This document shows, piece after piece, positions 1 through 10,100 of a stretch of DNA of 64,000 bases. The stretch covers positions 1,117,501-1,181,500 of the forward strand of contig JAWNZC010000002.1 in the NCBI GenBank assembly GCA_035771165.1. Reading direction: 5' to 3'. Positions within the stretch are counted from its first letter, which is position 1; each line of letters opens with the position of its first letter. The notes beneath the pieces were generated by a model. That model searched no databases. It was not told the DNA's origin and saw nothing but the letters and a program-made list of their open reading frames with translations. The translations under genes were made by a program, and so were the position numbers. This DNA comes from Paragorgia papillata. Lineage: Eukaryota; Cnidaria; Anthozoa; Scleralcyonacea; Coralliidae.

Positions 1-10
1 GCCTGCGACC

Positions 11-219
11 TAGCCTGGTACCCTGGCCCAATTTCAAAAGAAATAAGGGCCAGGTAACCACTAATCTCATTCTCGCGTCATCAGGGCTAAATCCACTTAT
101 GACGATTGCAGTTTTACTCATAGCCACTAAAAACGCGCGAAATTTCAACCAATAGGAAAGCAGAAGTCTTTAGTGGTTACCTGGCCCATATTCTTTGATT
201 GGGCCAGGGTACCAGGCTA
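11..219. mobile_element. MITE with TAGCCTGGTACC termini and 9-bp duplication
   Basis: The ends are inverted repeats (TAGCCTGGTACCCTGGCCCA at the left, its complement at the right). The element is flanked by the 9-bp direct repeat CCTGCGACC at 2-10 and 220-228. There is no coding capacity. A second copy of the family lies at 1819-2242. The 9-bp duplication suggests mobilisation by a Mutator-like or Merlin-like transposase; the superfamily is inferred. Confidence 0.8.
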
Positions 220-500
220 CCTGCGACCCTGCCTCCTCCACAGGCCCTATTGCATCATGGACAGGACACACACGCCGAATTTAGGGCCTGCAAGATCCTG
301 TAAAAAATTTGGCAAAACTTGGCACGGAATAAATTTGCATAATTAACTACATTATTAATAGCCATGGCTATATCCGAAGATTTTGAAGGCCATTGAAGAC
401 TTATTACATACGAATCCTAGCTTTAAAATGCAGGAATTGTTGAAGAAAGCAATTACGGTTGAACTTTGTCAACTTTCGGCCGGAATAATCAACGAAAATA

Positions 501-1228
501 GGGGCTGTTTATATGGGAGGCGGGACGGGACGTTTGCCGGGACGGGACGTTTTTCATCCCGGGTTTACATGAGTTCTACCACCCGGGACGTTCAACAAGC
601 ATCTCTAGTTCGTGTTGGACATGCTCGGTATTTCGCTTTTTTTAGGGAAACTAAGCTATTTGGTCGGATAAACTGTACGTATCTTGTAGCCAGATGAATT
701 ATCTTTCTTCCAGTATATTTGATAGCTTCTACAGTGGTTTATTTCTCAAGAAAACATTCGAAGAAGACAGATTATAATACATACGAAAAAGAATTTCAAA
801 ATAGCGGCCGCTATTATTTGGACATGTTCGGTATTTCGCTTTTTTAAGAAAACTAAGCTATTTGGTCGGATAAACTGTACGTATTTTGTAGCCAGATGAA
901 TTATCTTTCTTCCAGTATATTTCATAGCTTCTACAGTGGACTATTTCTTGAGAAAACGTTCGGAGTGGCAAACGACTAGGCATTTTTGTTTTTGCATCAC
1001 ATGACAAATGTTGCAAAGTCAGCATAATATCGTCCCGGCAAAGCGGGACGGAGTGTTTACATGAGAAAAATTGTCTTGGATTTGCCAGGATCCCGGCTGA
1101 GCGAACCGGGATGAAAAACGTCCCGGCAAACATCTTTCCATATAAACGGAACGGGATAAATAAGAGAGATATACATGCATGGTGAGATCCCGGCAAACGT
1201 CCCGTCCCGCCTCCCATGTCTACCCAGA
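501..1228. mobile_element. Nested foldback element with GGGACGGGACG arms
   Basis: The sequence around 514-545 (ATGGGAGGCGGGACGGGACG) reappears inverted at 1186-1217. Further inverted pieces containing CATCCCGG and its complement lie just inside. The small ORFs here (383-697, 858-1268) are not convincing as genes. It is inserted inside the 229-1767 element. Confidence 0.6.
615..963 (+). repeat. Direct repeat of ~146 bp, two copies
   Basis: The block starting TTGGACATGCTCGG at 615-760 is repeated at 818-963 with a few substitutions and a small indel. About 57 bp, including a GCGGCCGC site, separates the copies. It forms the interior of the foldback element at 501-1228. Confidence 0.8.
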
Positions 1229-1767
1229 GACTCTTTGGTTTATACTTTTTCGGTTTCCACAATTCCACAACAACTGAAACTTGAATTACGCTACACTATA
1301 GCCTACAATTTAACAAAATTAAATCTCATTAACTCTTGGTCAGTTGACAGTCTTCGATAGCTAAATAAACAAAAAAACAATACGAAAAACCTGTTACTCA
1401 GTTCCTGACCGTCGAATTTGCTTTTGTTCGGCAGATATTTCCCCCCCTTCAATTCCTTTATGTCACTAAAAATATTATTGGCAGAAGGTCGGTAATTCTA
1501 AAACATATTGGTTTCTTCATTGTCATGATCTGTAAGAAAGTTTAGACCGAATTTCCTGGTGGGTCACAGTGTTTAAAGAACTTGGACGTACGTTTGTTGA
1601 ACAGCGGCCGGAAAAAATTTGCAGGCCCTCTCAAAACTATCGCCTCTATATAGGGCCTAGTCTCGCTGTGCATAATGGGATCGGTCACCATTTTGTTTAC
1701 AGGATCTGGCAGGCCCTCTAAACAGTGTGTCCTGTCCATGATGCAATAGGGCCTGTGGAGGAGGCAG

Positions 1768-1786
1768 CCTGCGACCTTCGGTTTAA
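1768..1786 (-). pseudogene. tRNA-like 3' portion (variable/T-arm start)
   Basis: On the minus strand this reads TTAAACCGAAGGTCGCAGG, the expected continuation of the tRNA-like 5' half at 2387-2421 into a T-arm. The next T-arm bases (expected TTCGA) are not reached, because mobile elements are inserted at the CGCAGG position. See the 5' half entry. Confidence 0.5.
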
Positions 1787-1818
1787 GCCTGGTTTCCATA
1801 TAGCCGTAAGAGTAATGG

Positions 1819-2242
1819 TAGCCTGGCAACCACTAAAGACTTCTGCTTTCCTATTGGTTAAATTTTCGCGCGTTTTTAGTGGCTATGAGTAAAACTGCAA
1901 TCGTCATAAGTGGATTTAGCCCATTGAACTAAAAATAACTGGAACGCTACGTTCAGTAAACTGCGCATACAAATCTTGAAGCCAAAATTTGACTCCCATG
2001 AAGCCAGTTTTGACTCCCAGACACGCACTTCCACGCGTGTTTCTACGTGTTTTTGTTTTGGCCGTGTTTGTTTTTTTCGTGGAAAGGCTGGGTACGACTT
2101 GCATAATTTGGCTTCAAACTTCCGGTTGAACGTAGCGTTCCAGTTATTTTTAGTTCAATGATTTAGCCTTGATGACGCGAGAATGAGATTAGTGGTTACC
2201 TGGCCCATATTTCTTTTGAAATTGGGCCAGGGTACCAGGCTA
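1819..2242. mobile_element. Second TAGCC...GGCTA MITE, itself interrupted
   Basis: It matches the MITE at 11-219 in inverted order, for example in the blocks TTTAGTGGCTATGAGTAAAA and GATGACGCGAGAATGAGATT. It sits inside the 1787-2382 MITE and contains the 1922-2160 element. Its flanking 9-mers agree at only six positions, so the duplication has decayed or the ends are offset. Confidence 0.75.
1922..2160. mobile_element. hAT-like MITE, 239 bp, perfect 8-bp duplication
   Basis: It has inverted termini of about 33 bp beginning CATTGAACTAAAAATAACTG. It is flanked by ATTTAGCC at 1914-1921 and 2161-2168. The related MITE at 11-219 lacks it and shows the uninterrupted site (complement of GGGCTAAATCC near 85), so both insertion and duplication are confirmed by an empty site. 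The 8-bp duplication fits hAT. Confidence 0.85.
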
Positions 2243-2386
2243 GCGGCATGGCTGCGGCAAGGGGCGATGGTCCAATCATAGACAGTGTTTAATTAGCCAG
2301 CAATAAAAAGCTGTATGCGATTGGACCATTGCCCCTTGCCGCAGCCATGCCACCAGCTCTTACGGCTATATGGAAACCAGGCTTAA

Positions 2387-2421
2387 CTAGTCCCAAGCTC
2401 TACCGACTGAGCTACATGGTC
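2387..2421 (-). pseudogene. tRNA-like 5' half (tRNA-Thr-like or tRNA-derived SINE head)
   Basis: The minus strand contains TAGCTCAGTCGGTAGAGC (2414 to 2397), a canonical D-arm and pol III A-box, followed by an anticodon-arm-like GGGACTAG. The rest of the anticodon arm and the T-arm start continue across the TTAA MITE at 1768-1786 (ACCGAAGGTCGCAGG). The loop CTAGTTA could give anticodon AGT (Thr). It may be a broken tRNA gene or a SINE head; the anticodon is uncertain. Confidence 0.5.
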
Positions 2422-2447
2422 AAGTTGTTCTTCAATATCGAGAGACT

Positions 2448-2523
2448 AACCTCGTCCTCAGGGCCATTTGTGGGGGCTGTGCCAAGATGGCGGCCAAGAA
2501 CAAATGGCCCTGGGGACGAGGTT
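2448..2523. mobile_element. 76-bp MITE, AACCTCGTCC...CGAGGTT
   Basis: Short hairpin-forming insert with ends AACCTCGTCC(T)CAGGGCC and the complement. It is flanked by the 11-bp direct repeat ATCGAGAGACT (2437-2447 and 2524-2534). It is related by its ends to the inserts at 11054-11072 and 36903-36954. Confidence 0.75.
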
Positions 2524-2534
2524 ATCGAGAGACT

Positions 2535-2957
2535 TAATTATAAGTAATAGCATAAAGAGAGGTGTATTTAGTAACGGAGGTAGGATTAATAAAAATTAAT
2601 ATAATGAGGTATATAATAGTTGTTAATGACCTGTGAGAACAAAAGAAATTCCCGCAAACATGATATTACTTTAATAAATTAAACATGTTTTTATTTTGTC
2701 AAACGTTTTTATCAAATATAATTTGTAAATATTCGTAAATATAGGAAACTAAAGAGAGTGCATGTTGCGTATAGGGAATGTGTTCCAATGAATATTTATA
2801 AAAAACAAAAGGTGTGTATTGCCAAGATTGAAGAAAACAAAAGTATTGATGCTTTGCAGGTCAAGGGGTTCTTTCTTCGTTCTCGAAAAAACGCCAACAA
2901 TTAACTTTAACCCTTTTATGCATGGCTTACAGAGACGCCCCTCCACAGATAAAATTG
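2535..2957. other. AT-rich spacer, nothing recognised
   Basis: Unique-looking AT-rich DNA between the left transposon cluster and the first minisatellite. The only ORF here is 65 codons (2749-2946, minus) with no coding character. Confidence 0.5.
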
Positions 2958-3395
2958 TCTAGACAGAGTAAAATAGTCTGGTGTTAGACAGAGTAAGATA
3001 GTCTGGTGTTAGACAGAGTAAAATAGTGTGGTGTTAGACAGAGTAAAATAGTCTGGTGTTAGACAGAGTGAAATAGTCTGGAGTTAGACAGAGTAAAATA
3101 GACTTGTGTTAGACAGAGTAAAATAGTCTGGTGTTAGACAGAGTGAAATAGTCTGGTGTTAGACAGAGTGAAATAGTCTGGAGTTAGACAGAGTAAAATA
3201 GTCTTGTGTTAGACAGAGTAAAATAGTCTGGTGTTAGACAGAGTGAAATAGTCTGGTGTTAGACAGAGTAAAATAGTTTGGTGTTAGACACAGTAAAATA
3301 GTCTGGTGTTAGACATAGTAAAATAGTCTGGTGTTAGACAGAGTAAAATAGTCTGGTGTTAGACAAAGTAAAATAGTCTTCTGGTGTTAGGGTGA
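2958..3395 (+). repeat. 25-bp minisatellite (unit GTTAGACAGAGTAAAATAGT + CTGGT), array 1
   Basis: About 17 head-to-tail copies with variants such as GTGAAATAG, CAGAGTGA and GACTTG. Homologous arrays precede each of the other recent gene copies (16590-17135, 23783-24085, 32526-32680), so it belongs to the duplicated unit. Copies are contiguous with no unique spacers, so this is not a CRISPR array. Confidence 0.95.
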
Positions 3396-3691
3396 AAAGA
3401 TAACGTTTTCTCACAACAACAATGCGAGTGAAAGGGTTAATCAACACGATCTATGCAACATTAAAACTGCGCCGTGATAATAAAGCACGAAATGACAACA
3501 AAAACACAATCTGCATCAATTCTTGGGAACGCCACATGAATTCTTAGAAAGGCATAATTAAATTACTAAAGTATCAGATCACCTATTGTTAAGGAATGTG
3601 AAATATGGACGCCAAACTTATTATTTTAATAAAAATCAGCGAAGCATTGGAAAAACCAGCCAATCAACGCGAAAATCTTTAGAAGTTTAGC
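3396..3691 (+). promoter_or_regulatory. Conserved 5' flank of copy 1
   Basis: This segment (starting GGGTGAAAAGATAACGTTTT and containing CAACAATGCGAGTGAAAGGG) is repeated nearly unchanged upstream of copies 2, 3 and 4 (17136-17432, 24086-24587, 32681-33448). Several blocks (AATCAGCGAAGCATTGGAAAA, CAGCCAATCAACG) directly precede the TATA box. The CCAAT at 3659-3663 lies about 30 bp upstream of the TATA. Confidence 0.5.
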
Positions 3692-3703
3692 TATATTATA
3701 AAG
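3692..3703 (+). promoter_or_regulatory. TATA box of copy 1 (TATATTATAAAG)
   Basis: TATATTATAAAG, with an inverted or direct CCAAT-like motif about 30 bp upstream, is kept at the same place in every recent copy (17433, 24588, 31749, 33449). The expected start of transcription is about 30 bp downstream. Assigned from motif and conservation; no start-site data. Confidence 0.6.
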
Positions 3704-3724
3704 TCAGAAATAAATAAAGAAATA

Positions 3725-3791
3725 ACAAGAGAGCAAGCTCTGACAAAGCAGGAGTTCGTAGAGAAAATATATACGGCGTTCAAAAGAAAAA
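3725..3791 (+). other. Non-coding 5' exon of copy 1 (approximate start)
   Basis: The sequence ends CAAAAGAAAAA followed by a strong donor GTAAGTATT at 3792. The same end and donor are conserved in all recent copies. There is no ATG in a useful frame, so it should be 5' UTR spliced to the acceptor just before the ATG at 4195. Its 5' limit is estimated from the TATA box. Confidence 0.55.
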
Positions 3792-3844
3792 GTAAGTATT
3801 ATATACACAATGCATAACTAAGAATTGTTAGTTTGAAACACAAA

Positions 3845-4050
3845 TCGAGATATAGTAAGGTTGGATATACCGCCGAAACGACGAACGTAGAAGTTTAACG
3901 TTTCGAGCGAAGGCCCTTCGTCAGAGAGAAACGTGCATGCCTGTATGACGAAGTGCCTTCGCTCGAAACGTTATAGACTTCTACATTCCATGTCTCCACA
4001 GTATATGCAACCTTACTATATTTCGATTTATATATATATATATATATTCA
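3845..4050 (+). repeat. Penelope-type hairpin with (TA)n, hammerhead-like arms (copy 1)
   Basis: Inverted arms run from ATATAGTAAGGTTGGATATA to its complement near 4020, each carrying AACGTTTCGAGCGAAGG. The tail is a (TA)n tract and then TTCATTCATTATTAAAGC. The plus strand includes GACGAAGTGCCTTCGCTCGAAACG, resembling the hammerhead core CUGANGA-stem-GAAAC with changes. Homologous hairpins occupy the same intron in all recent copies. Confidence 0.65.
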
Positions 4051-4194
4051 TTCATTATTAAAGCTGTAAGATAGTACAGAGAATATGATGATCTCTTTCA
4101 AGACACAGATATACGCCTTACTGGGCGTTTACTTTCGGTTTGATGTCACCTTGAATTAAAGTTCGCAAAACCCGGCCTGTTTTTTTTTTACAGC

Positions 4195-7100
4195 ATGGGT
4201 GCGTTGATAACTGAAAAAAAGAAGAAAAGCATCTTAAGCTTACAAGGCTCTGCAATTACTTTCGGTGTGACGGCCATCGTTCTCGGGGTCCTCTTAAGAA
4301 CGAAATATATGATTAGTGTCAGTTATGCTGAGCCAATAATATCAGAGATGACGGATGGATACTATGGTGTCCTGTCAGGGTCTTTAGTAAGTGATTTTAC
4401 TCATGATAAATGGTTAGATCAGATGCATACACTATAGTGTGCACAAGGTATTGTGGCAGGAGGGGGAAAGAAAGACATGTCAACGAAAAGGGAGGGGGGG
4501 GGGGTAGATCGAGAGTCCTTCTATACTTATAGTCCTACTGCATGTCTGCGTGGTTTCCAAGCAACTTTTTCAACGTTGAGCTCGCGTTCCCCAAAACCAC
4601 ACAAGACAACGCAAGGCAAGCGGCAAGGCAAGGCAAGCGGCAAGGCAAGGCAACGCTATAGTTATAACCATGCATCAATTAACTTTATATCCGCTATTGA
4701 CTTGATTTTTTCATTTTCATTGCTGATTTTTAGGTAGGTCTTCTTGGCATATTTGGTTCGGCAATAATTAATTCAAGAAAAGTGAATGTGGTAAAATTAA
4801 ATTAAAAAGCCCAATTTTTTGATGTATTATTAGATGTTTTTCGAAGTAGGTTTTATATTCTTTATTTTGTTTTCAATTTATCAAGTCTTTATTTTAAAAT
4901 CATTCCGTGAATGCTTGCAGGTTGTGCTTTATTTCTTTCTCTTACTGGCATGTGATGTTTTGTGTCTTTTGGATTTATTGCTGGTCGTACCACAAGTGAA
5001 AGCGCATGGAGAGAATGCCTGGAAGGTAGGTTTAAGACCCCGTTTACACGATGCCGGTACACACGATCGGAAATCGCATAGAAAATCGGTCACTTTCATG
5101 GGGCAGTTCGCAGTCAAAGTGCGTGCTGGCTCAAGTGAGTTCTGAGGACATTTGAAACTGATGAATTTGAGAAGGGTAATGGGTTCGTACATCGCGAAAA
5201 TTCCACGAGTTGTCAACAAACCGTATTCTATGGCAAGCCCAACCTTCGTGCTATGCGCTCGTAGAAGAATTATGGTCGAGCGACGATTTTGAGCGGAGAT
5301 GTTTGACTTTGAGCTCGGGGTGTTCTCGCTCCTGTCGGCCGTGTATTGATGACGTTTACACGCAATATATTCGTTCTACGCATGCGTAGCTAATACGTGT
5401 CAGCCCCACTGACCTATATATAATGGACCGCGCACGTCACTGGGAGAATTGAAGCCAGCGGCCGCCATCTTACGGTGCTAAAATATTCGAATTCCTTAAT
5501 TTTACCGTACCATGTTCGACGTCAAAAAAGACGCCGTTATTATCCGTAAACGTGCTGTTTTTGATATCAACAGAAACATAGCCACTGGAAAGGGAGAGGG
5601 CTGTGAAAGTGGGCGTGACTGAGATTTATGTTATTGTTCGCCAAATTCAAGATCACGTGACCTTGAACCTGCATGATTGAGCACTAAAAAGCAAAGATTT
5701 TACATTAGAGCAGCGAGGCGCGTACCTACAAGTGCTACAACGAAGTTCTTCCGTGATGGTTTCGATATAAATTCCACTTCATTTGGACATTATATGCATA
5801 GATGGTCCCTCATGAAAACTCCCGTTGCAAAGAATATTTAATAAAGTGCAGTAAATTCGAATAAACGATCAATGGTCGGACCGAACACGGTGAGAGCCGA
5901 GGTAAAATAATGATACAAACTGTTTTGCCAACAGTACAACTAAAACTAAAATTCGCTTTTATCTTAATATGAATGGTTGTGCTAAATTATATGTCGTAAG
6001 TTGAGTTGCCTTCATTGAATATTAAATGCACTAAATGTCTGGTGTATTGCGTTTCATAAACAACGGTGAGGACTGGCAATTGTCGTATGCGTATCAGTTT
6101 ATTAGAATAACTAAAGTATTAAGAAACATTGCCATCTGACAACAAAAGTGCAAAACTCCGATTTAATAATGGCACGGAGACGACAAATGCTTTTCGACTG
6201 AGTTGTTCCTTGGTTTTCTTTTATTAATAATTTGTAGACATGCGGCGATTTATGATAATTTCAATTTATTCACACTATTTTTAATACTTACAATGAAAAA
6301 TACAAAGTTTACATAGTGATACATAAATAAATCAAGAGTTAAATATAAAACAAAATATTTTATGAAAGAATATACATATGTGAGAGTGTAATTAAAGTAT
6401 AAAGCTTTCGAGTTTAATCACTGCCTTGACATAATAATAAGTTGGGGATCAGCAGAGGATGAAATATTAAGATCGTGTCGAAGTAAGAAAATAGACATTG
6501 TATAATACGAGAATGAAATTCAGATCAACCTTGGTGACTTAATATTTTTTACATTGAAACAGAAAGGGTTTTTAAATCACTGGGAATATTTTCCCAGATT
6601 TTTGTAGCTGAGAATCTTATAAATGTTTGTTTACAATAATTAGTCCGGCGGGGAGAAAATAGTTCGCGCTACGGCTAATTTGCTCACAATGCCTGAGTGT
6701 GAATTATTTGAGTGAGCCATGCATGAGTTAGCGCTTGATACGATTGTGTAATGTTCAAGGGATGATCATTTTAATGTCACGATAAAGTCCATCATGAAAC
6801 CGAACGCCGATCATCTACACAACGATGCACCACCATATATATTTGTTTACGTCTTATTTGAGAAATGCGCGACTTAAAAACTCTCACGGTCCTGTTAAAA
6901 CCAATCCGATCTTTTTGAGGTGATTTCTTTGTGCACACAATCATATTATTGAATAAACTAATATCTAAAATTAACAAAGAATCAATGTAAAATATAAAAT
7001 TTGTCATAAAAATGACGGACTACAGTATACACTATACAGCACTGTCGCTGTCTTAAGTTCGTAGGTCGTCAAAAACCGAATTCCTACCGAATTTTGTTAA

Positions 7101-10100
7101 CGAAATACAAGGGTACTCCTTTGGACTTGTAAATATCATGTTTCTTGTGGATTTTTAGAAGTCACCATAACCGACATCGTGCAGTTTAACGAAGAACAAG
7201 GTTATAATCTAATGTAAGCCATATGAAAGAATACACTGGCCATGCCGGTTCAAGATCACGTGACGCTCAGGCGGGAAATTTTTAACATCAAACCGGAAGT
7301 TCTATTGTTTCAGAGCGGAGTTTCACAGCCCTCTCCCTTTCCAGTGGCTATGACAGAAACAACACGTATTCAACTAATTCAAGACATTATAAATAGACAA
7401 TAATTTGTCATCACTTACAAGACATCCAAAGGATCTCAAAACAAAGCTGAAAATTCGAAGGATTTCTGCATTCGGTTTTTGAAATTAACATGGTGTGATT
7501 TCCCGAGATCACTGGTCCAGCCGTATTCACTCCCAGATTGGAAAAGTATACAGTTGATGTAAAATATTTAAGCCGAAATTGACCATGGTCTACATGTCCA
7601 TGAGCAGAAATTGTGAAGGTAAGTCTCATTTTTTTCTATCAGAAAAATAGCGTATGTTCTTTGGTAAATATTTGGATTTCCAAGCACACAACATGGACAA
7701 AAGTGAATATTCAGAACATTTTAGGCAACCTTTCTCTCGATTTTATTTGTCGTAGTAAAAGAAAGACACTATAAACTCGTGTTTAAAAACAAATAAAATT
7801 TGGCAATTGAACGATGGCCATGATGTGTACACTTGGACGTCTTCGCGCCGTTTATTTTGTATTGCTATGTTGAATAAATGCAACAAAAGGATTAAAAGTA
7901 CTTTTAAAACTACCTGTAAGTCAATATTTAATAAAATTGGCATCCAAATATCCTGTTATTTTCTTATAAACGGATTGTTAATGAATTATCAATATAATAT
8001 GTTCTAGAACGACCCGAGCCTTGACGACAGAGAAAGACAATACAGACCATGGAGACCGGCTTCGCAAAAAATTATTAGGACACGCAGATACAGTAATTCT
8101 AGCTTTTATCATAGTTTTATATCAAAGTTGGAAAACGAATTACTTTGTTTATTGCAGTGACAAAATTTTTGGTATTTGTTTGTAAGTTAAAAATACTTTT
8201 GACGGGAAAAAATCTACTTTTTTGTATTGACTATTGTGTTTAAGAAAATGTGGCCTACAGTAAATATCAGTAGCCTTATTGACAACATTGCATGACCTTT
8301 GATGCTTATAACTTTAATAATAAAACTGTATCTTTAATAAATCAAGTACAATCTCTAAATTTGAGGTAGCCTTGATAGGACACTGTTATTAATACGAAAA
8401 TTATTTCGCACCTTCGCCAACCCTTATTCAGTAGTTGAAAACTGACCCATATGCACAGTGTATATGAAAGGTCAGTGATCGTGAACTGTTTATTTGGAAG
8501 AGTTTTGTTATTTGCAGTGGTTAACTTTCCATATTTCGCTATATTTAGTACTGATTTATAAAACTTTTATCTATTAAATACATGTACGATATAAAAACTG
8601 GAAACAAACCCTCATATCAAGCACTGCAATCAGATTGATTTGCACTAGCTTCTACCTTTCTAGCTTCCTTAGTACTGTCACAAAAATGTACCAAGTACAG
8701 ACATGAAGTGAGTCTCCTTATTGCCAAATATAGTACTTTCTAGCTCATTGGTGAGAAGGAAAATGTATAAATAGACAAAACACAACCATGAACTGCAGTC
8801 TTAGCCCTTAGGGCCTGTTTACAATTAAGGAGGTATAACATTACCCTTGCACCTGGGTCAAAGTTAGCCTGGGTTTACAAGCAAAATTTCACAGGTAGGG
8901 TCACCCGTCATCCTGCTGCCCAGGTCAACTTTATATAGACATGGTTATACCAATAATCAGTGCAAGAAAGGTGAGTTATCCCTACCAAACACGTTTACAA
9001 GGACAAAAATAACCTGGCTCTTACTCACACGACAAACAAAAAACAAGAAATGTATGAGAACTAGGGTAACCCGGGTGCTAGGGTAACCCAGTGAACTCGA
9101 TGTAAGTTAAAATGTGATACCTGGAACGCTAACGAAGGACCAAAAAGTGAGGCAAAAAGTTCCAGGCCCCTGCGCGGTTTGCAGGTACGATTCAGTCTCC
9201 CACAAAATTTTTTTTACACGGCCGCCCGTCTTGAGCGAACTGCGAAGGCTCGAAAAAAGGTTTGAAAAAATTATTTATCAGACTAAACGTGCATTTAATG
9301 GTTTCCCATTGTTGTGCAGCGCTGTTGTTGTTTTATTTACTGTATAGCAATCCAAAACTATACAGTAAATTAAGCTAGGGATGAAAATAGGCTGAGAAAA
9401 CAGACGTCCGACGCCTTTTGCTGGCTAGGATGAAAACAGCCAGCCGAAAAGGTGAGAACAAGAGTGAGAAAGCTATTCTTGTACGAGTTTGAAGACGTAT
9501 TGATACTTGATATTTCATAATATACATCTAATGTCATTTTCTTATTTCTGCTCCTTTAATTTCTTGTTCAGTTTTGTTAAACGGCCTTTTGTAACTAATG
9601 ATATTTTAAGAAATATAAACTGACAACTTGATTGTTTATTTTTCACGTTTACTCATGGCTAGTTGTTGTTTTCGGTACGAATGCGGAATGCTTTTTAAAC
9701 AAAACGAACGGATGAAACTGGTACTAACCTAAACGGCATATTCTATACTAAGTTTGTGTTGATTTTTTGTATCCTCTTCGGAGTGACGAAACTCTAATAT
9801 ATATGGTTTATAATATAACGAAAATTTGATTTAATTTCTTCACTGACAAACTTCGTGCACGTTTTGTAAAGACAATGACTTTTCCTATAGCAACAAATAG
9901 ACAATCACTGCATAATTAGTTCGGCAGCATAGCACAACCAATCAAAATTTAAAATGCACGTTTAGCAAAGCGTGATAAAATGATTGAATAAATAATTTTT
10001 CAAACCTTTTCGAGTCTTCGCAGTTCGCTCAAGACCTGTGACCGTGTAAAAAACATTTTGTGGGAGACTGAATCGTACCTGCAAACCGCGCAAGGGCCTG

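Larger units (their letters stand above)
229..1767. mobile_element. 1.54-kb inverted-repeat transposon, non-autonomous
   Basis: The termini are inverted (CTGCCTCCTCCACAGGCCC at the left, the complement ending GGAGGCAG at the right), with homology running inward through a GCATCATGGACAGGACAC block. It is flanked by CCTGCGACC at 220-228 and 1768-1776, the same 9 bp that flank the MITE at 11-219, so two elements used one target. No transposase is visible. The interior is filled by another foldback element (501-1228). Confidence 0.7.
1787..2382. mobile_element. TTAA-type MITE (GCCTGGTTTCCATATAGCCG ends), interrupted
   Basis: The ends are GCCTGGTTTCC and its complement, flanked by TTAA at 1783-1786 and 2383-2386. 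An almost uninterrupted copy of the same family lies at 58801-58963. The left end here stops after GTAAGAG and the 1819-2242 MITE intervenes. TTAA target use suggests a piggyBac- or Kolobok-type mobiliser (inference). Confidence 0.75.

Noticed and set aside
2958..3395. CRISPR-like array
   Set aside because: Units are contiguous without unique spacers; this is a eukaryotic minisatellite.
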